Positions 22,486 to 34,424 of a stretch of DNA of 64,000 nucleotides are shown piece after piece (the stretch's first letter is position 1; every line of letters begins with the position of its first letter). A model generated the notes under the pieces. It saw nothing but the letters and a program-made list of their open reading frames with translations, made no database searches and was not told the origin of the DNA. This DNA comes from Zantedeschia hybrid cultivar (Eukaryota > Streptophyta > Magnoliopsida > Alismatales > Araceae): NCBI GenBank assembly GCA_030544215.1, contig JARZZO010000014.1, positions 33,447,734-33,511,733 of the forward strand, in the 5' to 3' direction. Made by a program: the position numbers and the translations under genes.

Positions 22486-23945
22486 GAAGATCTCTGCTCT
22501 GGTGGGTAGAGAGTGCTGTATGAGGTGGCTGCAGAAGGGTCATTGGACCAACAAGTGGAAGGAGGCAACATAAAGCTGGCACTGTAATGGGAAATGACAC
22601 AGAAGCTAGGCATTAAGTATCAGAGATGTCAGTTAGATGGTTAAAAACAGACCAACCAGTGATGTTATGGATATATGAATAGAAGATACTGAGAAAAGAA
22701 CTTGAACGAAAACAGTTCATGCCGTTTTTCAACTTTCCAAGTTGGCGTCGAATCGCAAATTAGCCAACCCTCCTTGGTGGCATATGTTACTAGAGGTTTT
22801 AGTGGGGCGTGGGCTATAACCAATAAATCAACCAATGTGTGGTGGTTACAATTAATAGACATAAAAAGGACGTACAACAATCCATCAGTATATATGTTCA
22901 CATCCTACCAAACATTCGCTTACAGATATTTTTAAGGTAACTGATGCTATCCCTTCAAAAGGGGTTCTCAAAAAGACATGTTTCAGTAGGGATGCAAGTA
23001 GGTGTCAACCTGCAAAATGGGTTATGTTAAAAATCAAGAAGAGTTCAAGCTGAAGACCATTTTAAAAGCTCAATTCTCAGAACACCCTTTTGGAGAAGAA
23101 AGATAACAGAGACAAATATCTAGAATGTTGTGGGTCGAAGAGGGAGATTTAAGTATTATAGTTTCATAAAATTTCAAATGGGAGAAGAAGATGATTATTG
23201 TTTTGAAGTTTTGCTCCTCCTGGTTAGAAGGCAAGGAGAAAATCTTGGATGAGATTATCCTATTTTATAAAGAATTGTCCTCTAAAGAGAAAAGGTAAGT
23301 ATCCTAGATGGATAGACCCACAAGCTACTGAACTTACTACAAAGGAAATCTCCTTGTTACTGCAGGAAGTTAAAGTAGCAGTATTCAGCCTAGGAGAGGA
23401 GAAAGCCCCACATCCTGATTGCTATTCCACGATGTTTTTCCAAACTTTGTTAAAGTGGACATCATCAACTGTGTTAAAGAATTCCTAAATAAAGGCAGAG
23501 GGTGGCTGTGTGTTTGTGTGTCTGTGTGTACCTTAATCGAAACTTTTTATATTAATACCTAAAAAGGACAATGCCGAGGAATTATAAAATCATTGCCATG
23601 GTCCTTGCTGAATGCTGCAAGACTTGGTAAAGTAGTGGGGGGATAGTGGAGGAAAGCCCATCAGATTTTGTCAATGGCAAAGGACTCAGAGATGCTTTCC
23701 TCTGGGCTCATGAAGTTCTGTTTTCCCTCAGAAGACTGAGACCAGAATCGCATGTAAGTTGGATTTTAATAAGGCGTTTACAGAGAAAGAAATGATATCA
23801 CCTTCAGGGGACTACAAATCTTGTATAGAGAACATCTGCATTAAAGCAATCACCCTCCATGCTTATGGAGCATATATATTCTCTGGATGCATGCAGATAA
23901 GCGGAAGAAAACTTTGGACACTATCTGGTAAATTTTTATTTTGAT
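22486..23945 (+). pseudogene. L1 LINE ORF2 fragment (N-terminal RT region)
   Basis: At 23249-23488 the plus strand has LTTKEISLLLQEVKVAVFSL, then GEEKAPHPDCYSTMFFQ, matching plant L1 RT (EI..AV.S....KAPGPDG....FFQ). At about 23650-23770 follow GKGLRDAFLWAHEVLFSLRR and LDFNKAF, matching GR.LRDA.LLAHE and the KLDFRKAF (RT domain A) block. Stops and frame changes are frequent. The first kilobase recurs almost unchanged at 62996-64000. Confidence 0.85.
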
Positions 23946-24066
23946 TTCCACTATCTGCATAATGATTCTTTAGATAATCTAGTAACTTCTGTTGTGGCAA
24001 CGAATCTACTCTCTTGTAACTGGTTGTACTACTTCTTTATTCTAAAATAAAATTGGTGGTACCAAC

Positions 24067-24067
<1 letters not shown>

Positions 24068-24131
<64 letters not shown>
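24068..24131. repeat. Compound microsatellite (CT)n(AT)n
   Basis: About 42 bp of CT repeats followed directly by about 22 bp of AT repeats. Confidence 0.97.
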
Positions 24132-24304
24132 ATCATTGTAGCTATCTAATTCAAAATCAGATGGTCATGAGGCTGTGTAGTTAAACTGCATGCACTGTAG
24201 CAAAACACATTCTAGCACTCATCTACGTGAGGCATGCTACTATGCGGCTGGCGGTTAAACTACGTGGCACTTTGGTCGTTTAAACCCCTTGATTGGTGAT
24301 GAAA

Positions 24305-25337
24305 ACTAAAATGGTGTCGAGACCAGGTGAAGAGACCTTCGGTTTGCCTCGATGGAACGCAGTTTTAGGCGTTAAATGGTGTCGGGACCAGGTGACGCCA
24401 TTTAGAATGGCGTCAAGACTAGGTGATGCGATTCAACGGCCCAATTTTTCGGTTCCCGAGGCCAGCGTGGGATAAAGAGCTGAATGACGTCGCCATGGGC
24501 GACGCCATTCGGGCCAGTATCCCTGGTCCCAGTGACTTAGTAAAAAATTGAACCTGTTTAAAGGTCTTGAATGACGTCGGCCACGGGCGACGCGATTCAA
24601 GATAGAATCCGATTCATTCATGCAATTAACATGTATATACATTATTAAATAATTTGGTTAAATGCATGTTCGAAACCGTACTTCGAAGACGAGGGTTTCC
24701 ACGTAACCGGATCGCATTGTGTTGTGTTTTGTGCGATCGTGGACCTACAATGACAGTTGTTAGCGCTTAGGCACCCTGTGTCGGTTTGGGAGTGACAACG
24801 CCTGTGAGAGAGTGGTGGGGTGACACCTAAAGAGAGGGTCACCTGGTATACCCCGGAGTATAGTTAGTACCGGTGTGGGAATGGTACATTCGGAGTGTCA
24901 CTCGTAGCTGGGAGGAGCAGAACTACCTAGGTGGTAGGGAACGGAGGATCCTGAGTCCATTTCGATGAGACTCACCCCTGCGGTTTTTCAGGTAAGGAAT
25001 CTAGGTAGGCGTAGTGTGGAGGGGTCTCGTCTCGGGTTGGACGCCAGTAGCCTTCATTCTGGGATATGCCCCGATGTAGTTATTATTTCCTTTTCAGACC
25101 TATACACTTAATTATTTCCTTTTCAGTTGGAATATATAATTATTTGTTGAGTCGAGTCGAATTGTAATCATTTTTAATTCCTGCGCTTCCTTTACAATTC
25201 GAAGTGATGTGGATTATTTAGCTTAGTTTATCATTTATTTCCCAGACTTATCGAGATCCTGGCTTGGCTCCATATTTTATTGATTCGGTACCCATTTAGC
25301 AATCGAATCTCCGATTATAGGGTAGCAGGTTGTTACA
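24305..25337 (+). mobile_element. Truncated gypsy LTR (3' half)
   Basis: Homologous to the last kilobase of the 27146-29274 LTR: GGTGTCGAGACCAGGTGA modules, GTGTTGTGTTTTGTGCGA, GGGATATGCCCCGATGTAGT, and the end GGTTGTTACA. The 5' half is missing. It contains a very regular palindromic module at 24565-24602. Confidence 0.85.
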
Positions 25338-25806
25338 TTTAGTCTATTTAACATCATCTTATACAGGGTGTTACAATCTACCCCCCTTAGATAGGCGACG
25401 TCCTCGTCGCTATATCACAACTATTCCAAATCATTAGGCATGTAGGATTATAGAGGTGGCTCCTACAGGCTCAAGATGTGGCTTCCACTATGTAGCACTT
25501 TGTCCCATATGGGTTCATGAGGTAGCTCTCATAGTATAACACTTTGCCCTATGTGGCACTTAGCTCCCACACTTCCGGCTGGTGTCAGCCTCTGTTACCA
25601 TTTGTTACGACTAACCAACTAATTGGCCCAACAACTATGCTAGTTAGTAGACTTCCCAGGAAGGTCACCCATCCTAGGACTTCTCCCAACCGAGCACACT
25701 TAACTTCAGAGTTCTGGCTAACTCGAGCTCCGAAAAATGGCTAATCGGTGTTATTAGTAGCTTATTGATTTAGTCTATTTAACATCTTCTTATACGGGGT
25801 GTTACA
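25338..25806 (-). mobile_element. Cassandra-type TRIM, minus strand, 3' LTR truncated
   Basis: The right terminal copy (about 25600-25806) read on the minus strand begins TGTAACACCCCGTATAAGAA and contains 5S blocks (AACTCTGAAGTTAAGTG, then CTAGGATGGGTGACC). It ends GTCGTAACA next to TGGTAACAGAGGC, a mutated Met-tRNA primer-binding site. The left copy (25338-25376) keeps only the first 39 bp of the LTR, preceded on the minus strand by a purine tract (TAAGGGGGGTAGAT). The non-coding internal region is about 220 bp. Confidence 0.82.
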
Positions 25807-26090
25807 CCCTATCTCATCTAAATATTCTCATGATTCAATTATCTATCAGCGATCGCAAAGTCAAATATTTTACTTTTAGATGACTCATCTTATTTATTTA
25901 TTTAAATTATGATATTGCATAGCAAATATAAACTTAAGAACACACTGACTCTATTCTGCCAGTCGTGCCCTATTTTCTTATAAGATCGCATACTACGATG
26001 CATCAAGAGAACACAAAGAAGAGTCAAGCAACGTGGTAAAACTTCTATCGTAAATCAATCAATTGGTAAGACTTGATGTGCAAACTTAGC
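25807..26090. repeat. AT-rich dispersed block, copy 3 (partial)
   Basis: Collinear with 54640-54930, ending TGATGTGCAAACTTA where the hAT transposase sequence begins. Confidence 0.72.
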
Positions 26091-26091
26091 T

Positions 26092-27140
26092 CGAGTTATC
26101 CTAGGGCGTAGTAACTCCCTTTGACCGATGTGTTCGAACATCAACGTGAGCACGTAGTTGTGGTTGTAGATATAGGATATGATGAATTGGGCTGACTTCA
26201 CTGTCTCAACCACTTTTGCATCATTCCCAATATCTTCTAGCATCAAATCTAGGGAGTGAATAGAGAAAGGAACCCAAAATAGATATGGCCTCTTCTCCAT
26301 CAATATTTGGCTAACAACTTTATATGAAGCTATATTATTTGTTACAACTTGTACCGTACGATCTTCTCCTACTTGCTCTATAATGTCACTAATTAACTTG
26401 AAAAGATATTCAACATTGTTTACCTTTCCACTAGCATCAACGAACTTCCAAAATATAGTCTAGCTTGACAGGATATAAGGAAGTTGATCAAACTTCTTCT
26501 CGTTATTCCTATTTAAATAATGTTATAGAGAATGTCTCAATTAACTAAAAAATATAATATATTAATCTAAATATCTTAAATTAATCCAAGGTACTCACCT
26601 GTCCAACAATATGTCATTATTGTGTAGCCTCTTTCATCCCAAATTCGCTCGAATGACTTGATATACTCTTTGAGATCACTTACCTCTTAAGGAAGGTAAG
26701 TGTTGTATATCTCTTTTGAGGTTAATCTAAGAATACCCTTACCCACATCTCCAATAGCCTCAATCATATCCTCCTAATAATGACCCTTTGCAACATTGGC
26801 CGGTACATTGTTATAGAAAAACCATCTCGAAACAGCACGACCAATTTTTTTCTTTGCATAATTTCAAATTATTCATGGCAGCCATGATCTATGGTTGTCT
26901 ATCCCTTCGCCATGTTTTGAAATTATTTATAAGACCCACTCTAGGGTTATTGTCCATAGCCAGGTCATGAATTTTCTCCTCGTTGGACCCCTGTCCGGAC
27001 CCACTCCCTTGCCCAACATATGGGTCGGTGCGTCTATACACTTCCTCCTCAGCATAAGATCTTCTACATTTCTACTTTCCTCCATGGCTTAACGCAAATC
27101 ATCTTTAAAAAAAAAGATGATTTGAGACCAATTTAACAGA
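26092..27140 (-). pseudogene. hAT transposase, DUF659-type, middle part
   Basis: The minus strand reads FVDASGKVNNVEYLFKL, then VGEDRTVQVVTNN, LMEKRPYLFWVPFSIHSLDL, MLEDIGNDAKVVETVKSAQF and FIISYIYNH. This is the DUF659/RNase-H-like core of plant hAT transposases (VVTDNA.NY, EKRP.LYWTPCAAHCIDLML.DIG, F.YNH). The second Asp-bearing block TDNA is changed to TNN, and CAAHC to FSIHS. Upstream (26700-26850) RWFFYNNVPANVAKG and MIEAIG are the N-terminal flank of DUF659. The C-terminal dimerisation region is missing beyond 26092. The BED-finger part of the same gene lies at 38310-38579, on the far side of the gypsy insertion. Confidence 0.87.
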
Positions 27141-27145
27141 GATGA

Positions 27146-29274
27146 TATAAGGATTGAGGTTTTGGATCCGGTTATTGGGTCGATTTTTGGTGTCGGACCC
27201 CTTGGTTTGGGCCCACAACATGGGCACTTTATCACGTCGAGCTTGCGAGACATGATTTTGAACAGCGTCGGCCTAAGGGGACGCCATTTAGGAGCTATGC
27301 GGTGCCACATGGCCGAGCGTTGGAGAGCGAGTGTACGGCCCCGGTCTGATCGTCTGAAAGACATCTTACATGATCGACGCCATTCAAAGGTTTACCAATG
27401 TACGACCTTGTCCCGTCATCTGAATGGTGTCGTCTGGGAACGACGCGATTTAACCTGTTTCGGTTTGACATCCGAGCCTTCCCTCCGTTCTCTTATTTCT
27501 TTCCTTCTCACTCTTTCTCTTCCCTCTCTCCGATCCATCCGTCCCCTTTTCCCCTTCTTTTCCACCACTCCGACGCCCCTCTATCTCCCACCACTGCCAT
27601 CTCTTTCGTAGCACTGCACTCTCTGGATGGCGACCGACGTCCCGACGAAGTGACGACGTCCACGGCGGTACCGGCGGCGGCTTGTGGCGTGGCAGTTCGG
27701 CGGTAAAGAACAACGAAGAGTTCAAGCTAAACCGGTAGAGGGACGATCCTTGCACGTGATTTGGTTGTTTTATCCATGTTTCCTGCTTTGGAGCATGTTG
27801 TGTGCATGGAGATTTCGGGTAGAACAAGCATGTTTAAGGGAGAGGGGCTTTTCGATGAAAACAGTCATTTTTATGAAATGGGGTTCAGTGTGATCTTTAA
27901 TCAGTTATTTGGATTCTCCCCTACTTCCTCCATTTTCAGCATTTTTTGGTGTTTTAGGGAGGAGAGGGACCCCTGGTTTTGGCTCGGTGGAGGTCGGTTT
28001 CAGGCGTTAAATGGCGTCGAGACCAGGTGATGCCATTTAGAATGGAATCGACCATGGTCGTCGCTATTTAACGGCCCATTTTTCTAGTTCCCGAGGCTAG
28101 CGTGGGATAGAAAGCTAAATGACGTCGGCCACGGGCGACGCCATTCAGGCCATTATCCCTGGGTCCCAATGCCTGTGAGTAACTGAATCTATTTGGGGGT
28201 CTTGAATGACGTCGGCCACGGGAGATGAGAGTTAATTCCTAAAATTATCATGTGTGTATCATGTTAGATAATGTGGTTAATTGCATGCTTGGAATCATAC
28301 ATCGAGGAGGGGATTTCTACGTGACCAGATCGCACTGTGTTATGTTTTGTGCGACTGTGGACCCAGAGTGACAGTTGTTTGCGCTTAGGCACCCTGTGTT
28401 GGTGGGGGGGGGGGGGGGGGGGGGGGCAGTGCTGGTGTAGGTGTGGCAGGGTGACGCCTAGCTGGAGAGGGTCACCTGGTGTATCCCAGAGTATAGCTAG
28501 TACTGGTGTTAGTGGTACATTTGAAGTGTCACTCGCGGCTAGGAGGAGGCAAAACTACATAGAACTAGACAAGTCGGAGTAGCCAGCGTGTTATCCGAGG
28601 GGCCGTTGCTCCGTCCCATCAGGTCGGTGTTTTCCCGCGTTCGGCTGCGTGGTTTGTGGTTTTAGCCGAGACGCTGGTTGTATACTCCAGTGTTGAGTTT
28701 GGTTGCTTGAGTTACCTAAGAGTTATGCATGTTGCATTTGCGAATGCTTGTGTTTACGACTGCTTGGACTCATCCTGCTTACTCTCGCCGTTGGTGGCGG
28801 TAGTTTTACTGCTTTTGTTTACAGTTTTCCTTTATATATGCGCTTACTTGGTAGTGTTTTCGGGAGGTGGGGATCGGGTGATCCCTACTGAGCCTATTTC
28901 TGTGTGGCTCACTCCCTAGCATTTCAAGTGTGGACCTTTCGACTAGCGTTAGCGTGTGACTTTCTTCCTGGTGTGCGGGCTAGTAGCTATCTCAGTTCCG
29001 GGGTATGCCCCGATGTTGTTGTACCTTTTCCCTTTACCTGTACATACTTAATTTTTATGGTCCTTGTAATTATTGTTGGACTGTATACGGACATTGATAT
29101 TAAGCGTCTTGCGCATTTGTACTTTTCTTGTAGTCTGTGAGATTGTTTTATTTAGCCGTGTTTAGCATTTACTTCTCCAGACGTGTTGTTGGGATCCGAG
29201 TGTGAACCCGAAGGTGATGGTCTAATACTCATTTAGTAATCGGGTCCCTGATTATAGGGTGCCGGGTTGTTACA
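27146..29274 (+). repeat. 5' LTR of gypsy element, 2,129 bp
   Basis: Starts TATAAGGATTGAGG (the related solo LTR begins TGTAAGGATTGAG, so the initial TG has mutated to TA) and ends GGGTTGTTACA. It contains several palindromic GGCGTC modules and a run of 23 G at 28404-28426. Frames inside are not supported as genes. Confidence 0.9.
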
Positions 29275-29276
29275 GA

Positions 29277-29288
29277 TGGTATCAGAGC
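29277..29288 (+). other. Primer-binding site, initiator-Met tRNA
   Basis: TGGTATCAGAGC, two bases after the LTR end GTTACA. Confidence 0.93.
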
Positions 29289-29431
29289 TCGGTCTAGTCA
29301 AGTATGTGATAAACTAGGTTAAATATTATAGTCCAACAATGAGTGCGAGTCCGTATAGGTGATGGCTGCTGGCGTAGATTAATAGGTTTGATGCGCTTGA
29401 TTCAGTTTACGATTTTCATGTTTATAGAGTA

Positions 29432-29890
29432 ATGATGGCGCTTAAAAGGAGAGTTCCATTGGCTTGTGATTCGGGGAATGACGAGGGTAATTTAGAGCCA
29501 GTTGGGCAGAAGGTGGTTTGTTCTGTGGAGATTCAACTCCAGCGGGTTGTTAATGAGACAGACCGATCAGAGCGAGGGCAGCAGAGCAAGAGCAAGTCGG
29601 CGAATCTTTCAGCGGGCAGTTCGAGTTCCTTTAAGTTCAAGTTCGAGAAGATGCTTCATGACGAGAACGAAGGCAGTCCGATTCAGCAAGAGCAGACGGT
29701 GGCTAACAGTCAGTAGGAAGCGAGTAAGGATACGGCAGGTCATTGTCCCCGCTGTGCTAGGAAGCATGTGCCCAATGATCATCAATAGTTGTTTTGGTTG
29801 TGGAAGGCAGGGGCACCTTATGAGAACTTGTCCCTACAAGAACAGAGTTGGTCAAGGATCGAGTGGTCAGAAGAAGCCCAGGACCTAAAG
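29432..29890 (+). pseudogene. Gypsy gag C-terminal remnant with CCHC knuckle
   Basis: A short frame near 29780-29835 carries CFGCGRQGHLMRTC, a CX2CX4HX4C zinc knuckle, followed by basic residues. The preceding Ser/Arg-rich sequence is typical of the Gag C-terminus but is frameshifted. The capsid region and the protease are missing between here and the RT fragment. Confidence 0.75.
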
Positions 29891-30149
29891 TTGAGTGGTG
29901 TGTTCTTTTGGGAAAGGTCTGAGGTGCTAGGCGAGGTGAAGACTTCTATTTTATCTTTGTTGTAGTAGTTGTGGGTTCTTTTGGCGCATTTAATGTATTT
30001 AGGATTTGGTGGAGAACCAATTTTGTATTATGCACCTCGTAAGGTTAATATATGGTTGCGTTGATCTTACGGTATTAACTGAGATGGTAAAATGTGGTTA
30101 ACTTGATGTTGGTTTGATCGACCGATTACATGGAGCCCCGTAGAGGTGT

Positions 30150-30960
30150 GATTGGTAAGGATCGTTGATGTGAGCCGTGTTGCCGATGTGGAGTTGTCGG
30201 CAGTGGTATTCGTGAATAATAGTTTGATATATTCTTCTTCTGAGGAAGAGCATGCCACGCATCTTCAAGTGGTGTTGCAGGTCCTGAGAAAGCACCAACT
30301 CTATGCCAAGTTTAGTAAGAGCGAATTCTGGCTAGATAAGGTGCACTTCCTGGGGCATGCCATTTCTGATGATGGCATTACTGTAGATCCAGCCAAGATT
30401 GAGGTAGTGATGGGCTAGGGCAGACCAGCGACTGTGTCGCAGATCAAGAGCTTCCTGGGGTTAGTAGGGTATTTCAGGTGATTTGTCCAGGATTTTTTTT
30501 TCTTCCATAACGACCCCTTGTCGAGGTTGACTCGTAAGGGAGTTCGTTTTGTGTGGACCGACGAGTGTGAGTAGAGTTTTGCTAAGTTGATGACCTGTCA
30601 CTTCGGCTCTAGTCTAGGTGCTTCCATCTAGTTCATGCGGATTTGTGATTTGCTCAGATGCATCTCGCCGAGGTTTGGATGCGGTTATGATGCAGCATGG
30701 TAGGGTTGTGTCCTATACTTCTAGGCAGCTGAAGAGGAATGAGGAAAACTACCCCCACTCACGACTTGGAGCTAGCGACCGTTGTGTTTGTACTGAAGAT
30801 CGGGCGGCACTATTTATATGGGGAGAGGTTTCAGGTCTTCATTGATCATAAGAGTCTGAACTATGTATTCACATAGAAGGACCAGAACTCGAGGCAACAT
30901 AGGTGGATGGAGTTTATCAAGGATTGTGATCTTGACCTCTCTAATCATCTGGTAAGGTGA
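30150..30960 (+). pseudogene. Gypsy RT C-terminus and RNase H remnant
   Basis: VFVNNSLIYSSSEEEHATHL stands where active gypsy RT has FIDDILIYS, so both catalytic Asp are Asn. It continues LRKHQLYAKFSKSEFWL and VHFLGHAISDDGITVDPAKI. RNase H follows at 30618 with CSDASRRGLDAVMMQ and YTSRQLKRNEENYP (usual SDAS..GLG.VL.Q, YASRQL...E.NYP). Stops and frameshifts break the frame. Confidence 0.88.
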
Positions 30961-31229
30961 ACGTAATGGCGGACGCCTTGAGTCGGAAGACAGTCATGTC
31001 TTAACTCATGTTTCGGCAGATGAGATTGTATGAGCAAGTTGTGGAATCTTCCATTAGGATTCTCCGAGAGACTAACAGAGCCGTGTTGGCCAACTTGACT
31101 ATAAGGCCAACAGTGTTCATTCAGTGATCGTGGCTTTAAGAGCAGATGCAGAGTTATCATAGATTCTCCAATATCAATGGTGGAGGTTTGAGATGACGGC
31201 ACGGTTAGGTTTTTAGGTAGACTCTATGT

Positions 31230-31880
31230 TCCGGCAGAAGAGGAGATGCGCAAGAGTGTTATAGATGAGGCACATCGTTCAAGTTATACAGTGCATCCTG
31301 GAACGACTAAGATGTATCATTGTTTCAGGAGGGCACTTTTGGTGGTCTGACATGAAGAAGGATGTGGCTGCGTATGTAGCAAGGTGCCTGACTTGTCAGC
31401 AAGTTATAGCAAGGCATCACAGACCAGGAGGGTCGCTGCAACCACTACCGATTCTAGAACGGATACAGGAGCATGTGACTATGGACTTTTGATGGGACTC
31501 CCCGTGTCAGTCGACAAGAGAGACGCAATATGGGTTATTGTTGATCGATTGACCAAGTCACCGCACTTTCTAGCTATTAGGAAGGACTGACTGGTCGGCA
31601 AGTTGGCTAGGTTCTTTATGGACCGGATCGTATCTCTGCATGGAATGCCCTTGTCCATTATGTCAGATCGGGTTCTGAGATTCACTTCTAGGTTTTCAGA
31701 AGGCCTTGGGTACGTAGTTGGCCTTCAGCTCACCTTACTATCCCAAGACTGATGGACAGTCAGAGAGGACCATTTAGGCACTGGAGGACATATTTAGGTT
31801 TGTTGCCTAGATTGGGGAGGTTCTTGGTAGCATCACTTGTCTACGGTAGAGTTTGCTTACAACAATAGTTAACATTCCAA
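31230..31880 (+). pseudogene. Gypsy integrase remnant
   Basis: HPGTTKMYH, then FWWSDMKKDVAAYVARCLTC form the HHCC zinc region. WVIVDRLTKSPHFLAIRKD follows at about 31530; it is the core block after the first catalytic Asp (usual VIVDRLTKSAHFL). The catalytic segments around SDR and the Glu follow in broken frames (MSDRVLRFTSRF near 31660). Confidence 0.88.
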
Positions 31881-31887
31881 TATCGAC

Positions 31888-32450
31888 ATGGCGCCGTATG
31901 AGGTTTTGTATGGGCGGCCGTGTCTATCTTTTGTGAACTGCTCTGATATTAGCGTGAGGCAGATGACAGGGCCAGAGATGGTACAACAGTGCGCAGAGGT
32001 TGCCAGAGTGGTGCGGCAGAGGTTGACTGCAGCTCAAAGTAGACAAAAGAGTTATGTAAATATTTGTAGGAAACCGTTTGAGTTCGAGGTTAAGGACCAT
32101 GTGTTTCTCCGAATCTCACCCTCTAAGGGTGTGATGAGATTTAAGAAGCGAGGTAAGCTGAACATCAGCTAGCCTTGCCACCCACTCTTGCAGTAGTGCA
32201 CGATATGTTCCATGTTTCTTTGTTGAGAAAGTATGTCTATGATCTGTCTCATGCCTTGGACTTTTCGGAATTGGAGGTCGTTGAGGACTTGTCCTTTCCG
32301 GAATTTCCAGTGCATATTGAGGATCACAAAGAGCAGGTCCTTTGGAAGAAGGTAGTTCTTCTGGTCAAAGTGATTTGGCAGCATCACTTCGGAGGCGAGG
32401 CGACCTGGAAACGAAAGATGAGATGCTTGTACCATCATTTTTGTTCTCGT
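31888..32450 (+). pseudogene. Gypsy integrase C-terminus (MAPYE..YGR..; FHVS block)
   Basis: MAPYEVLYGRPCLSFVNCSD, then RLTAAQSRQKSYVN and FEVKDHVFLRISP, typical of the GPY/F-type integrase C-terminus. In the next frame VHDMFHVSLLRKYVYDLSHA then LLVKVIWQHH closes the polyprotein. Beyond it, two copies of a GGAGA(C/T)GAAATTC phrase (32470 and 32511) precede the 3' LTR. Confidence 0.87.
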
Positions 32451-32524
32451 TATTTATATAACAGTAATTTCGGAGACGAAATTCTTTTAAGGATATATAG
32501 CAGCAATTCCGGAGATGAAATTCT

Positions 32525-33886
32525 TTTAAAAGGATTGAAGTTCCGGATCCAGTTATCGGGTCAATTTTTGGTGTCGAACTCCTTGGTTTGGGCCCTTGTG
32601 GGCCTGGGCATGGACTCTTTATCGCGTCGAGCTTGCAAGACATGATTTTGAACAATGTCGGCCTAGGAGGACGCCATTTAGGAGCCATGTGGGGCTACCA
32701 CGTGGGCGAACGTTGGGGCGCAAATGTACGGCCCTAGTATGATCGTCTGAAAGGCGTTTTACATAACCGACGCCATTCAGAGGTTTACCAGTGTACGACC
32801 CTGTCCCATCGTCTGAATGGTGTCATTTGGGAACGACGCGATTTAGCTTGTTTCAGTTTGACGTCCGAGCCTTTCCTCCTTTCTCTCATTTCTCTACTTC
32901 TCACTCTCTATCTTCCCTCTCTCCGATCCATCCGTCTCCTTTTCCCCTTCTCTTCCATTACTCCGACGCCTCTCTATCTCCCACCACTACTACCACCATC
33001 TCCTCCGCGGTACTGCACTCTCCGGACGGCGACCGACGTCCGGACGAAGTGACAACGTCCACAGTGGTACCAGCGGAGGCTTGTGGCGCAGCAGTTTGAC
33101 GGTAAGGAGCTAGGAGGAGTTCAAGCTAAACCGGTAAGGGGATGATCCTTGCACATGATTTGGTTGTTTTATCCATGTTTCCCGCTTTAGAGCATGTTGT
33201 GTGCGTGAAGATTTCGGGTAGAACAAGCATGTTTAGGGGGGAGGGGCTTGTCGATGAAAACGGTCAGTTTTATGAAATGGGATTCAGTGTAATCTTTCAC
33301 CGGTTATTTGAATTCTCCCCTACTTTCAATATTTTCAGCATTTTTTGGTGTTTTAGGGAGGAGAGGGACCCTTGGTTTTGGCTCGGTGGAGGTCGATTTC
33401 GGACGTTAAATAGTGTCGAGACCAGGTGACGCCATTTAGAATGGAGTTGACCTTAACGGCCCATTTTTCTAATTCCCGAGGCTAGCGCGGGATAAAAAGC
33501 TAAATGATGTCGACCACGGGCGACACCGTTCAGGCCAGTATCCCTGGGTCCCAATGCCTGTGAATAACTGAATCTATTTGGGGGTCTTGAATGACGTTGG
33601 CCATGGGCGACGCGAGTCAAGACAATGCCCCGTTAATTCCTAAAATTATCATGTATGTATCTTGTTAGATAATGTGGTTAATTGCATGCTTGGAATCATA
33701 CACTGGGGTGGGGATTTCTACATGACCGGATCGCACTGTGTTATGTTTTGTGCGACTGTGGATCTAGAGTGACAATTGTTATCACTTAGGTACCCTGCGT
33801 AGGGAGGGGGGGCGCCGTGCTGGTATGGGTGTGGTAGGGTGACGCCTAGCTGGAAAGGGTCCCCTGGTGTACCCTAGGATATAGCT
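32525..33886 (+). repeat. 3' LTR of gypsy element, part 1
   Basis: Collinear with 27146 onward (AAAGGATTGAAGTTCCGG... to ACCCTAGGATATAGCT). Interrupted at 33887 by a hAT-like element and resumed at 37383 or 37391. The first bases of the LTR are degraded, so the start is approximate. Confidence 0.87.
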
Positions 33887-34138
33887 CAAGGAATTCCGAA
33901 TCGGATCGGGTCCCCGAATCGGGACCTGCCGATCCCGATCCGACTCGGATCGGATCGGCCGAGTCGGCCGATCCAGATGAAGTGTGGCCAGTCCGACTCG
34001 GCCAGATTAAAAAATAATAAAAAATTAAAAAAAGTCAGAAAAAATCAGGAAAAATAAAAAAAAATCAGAAAAAATTACATACATATTATTCAATTGATGT
34101 ACAATAAGAATGAATGCAATTCATGTACATCCATAAAA

Positions 34139-34424
34139 AACCCTAACCCTAAAACCCTAAAACCCTAAACCCTAAACCCTAAACCCTAAAACCCTAAAAC
34201 CCTAAACCCTAAACCCTAAACCCTAAACCCTAAACCCTAAACCCTAAACCCTAAACCCTAAACCCTTAACCCTTAACCCTTAACCCTTAACCCTTAAACC
34301 CTTAAACCCTTAAACCCTTAAACCCTAAAACCCTAAACCCTAAACCTTAAACCCTAAAAGCCTAAAACCTAAACCCTAAACTCTAAGCCCTAAACCCTAA
34401 AACCCTAAAACCCTAAACCCTAAA
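34139..34424 (+). repeat. Interstitial telomere-like array (CCCTAAA)n, copy 1
   Basis: About 40 copies of CCCTAAA and variants (CCCTAAAA, CCCTTAA, CCCTTAAA), arranged in runs of the same variant. The array lies within a transposon, not at a chromosome end; it resumes briefly at 37167-37190 after the solo LTR. Confidence 0.97.

Noticed and set aside
27162..27706. Open frames of 149 and 102 codons in the gypsy 5' LTR
   Set aside because: The same frames recur broken in the other LTR copies. LTRs of this type are non-coding.
34139..34424. True chromosome end or centromere-fusion scar
   Set aside because: The telomeric block is bounded by transposon termini with an 8-bp target duplication, and a second copy lies in a related element, so transposition explains it better.
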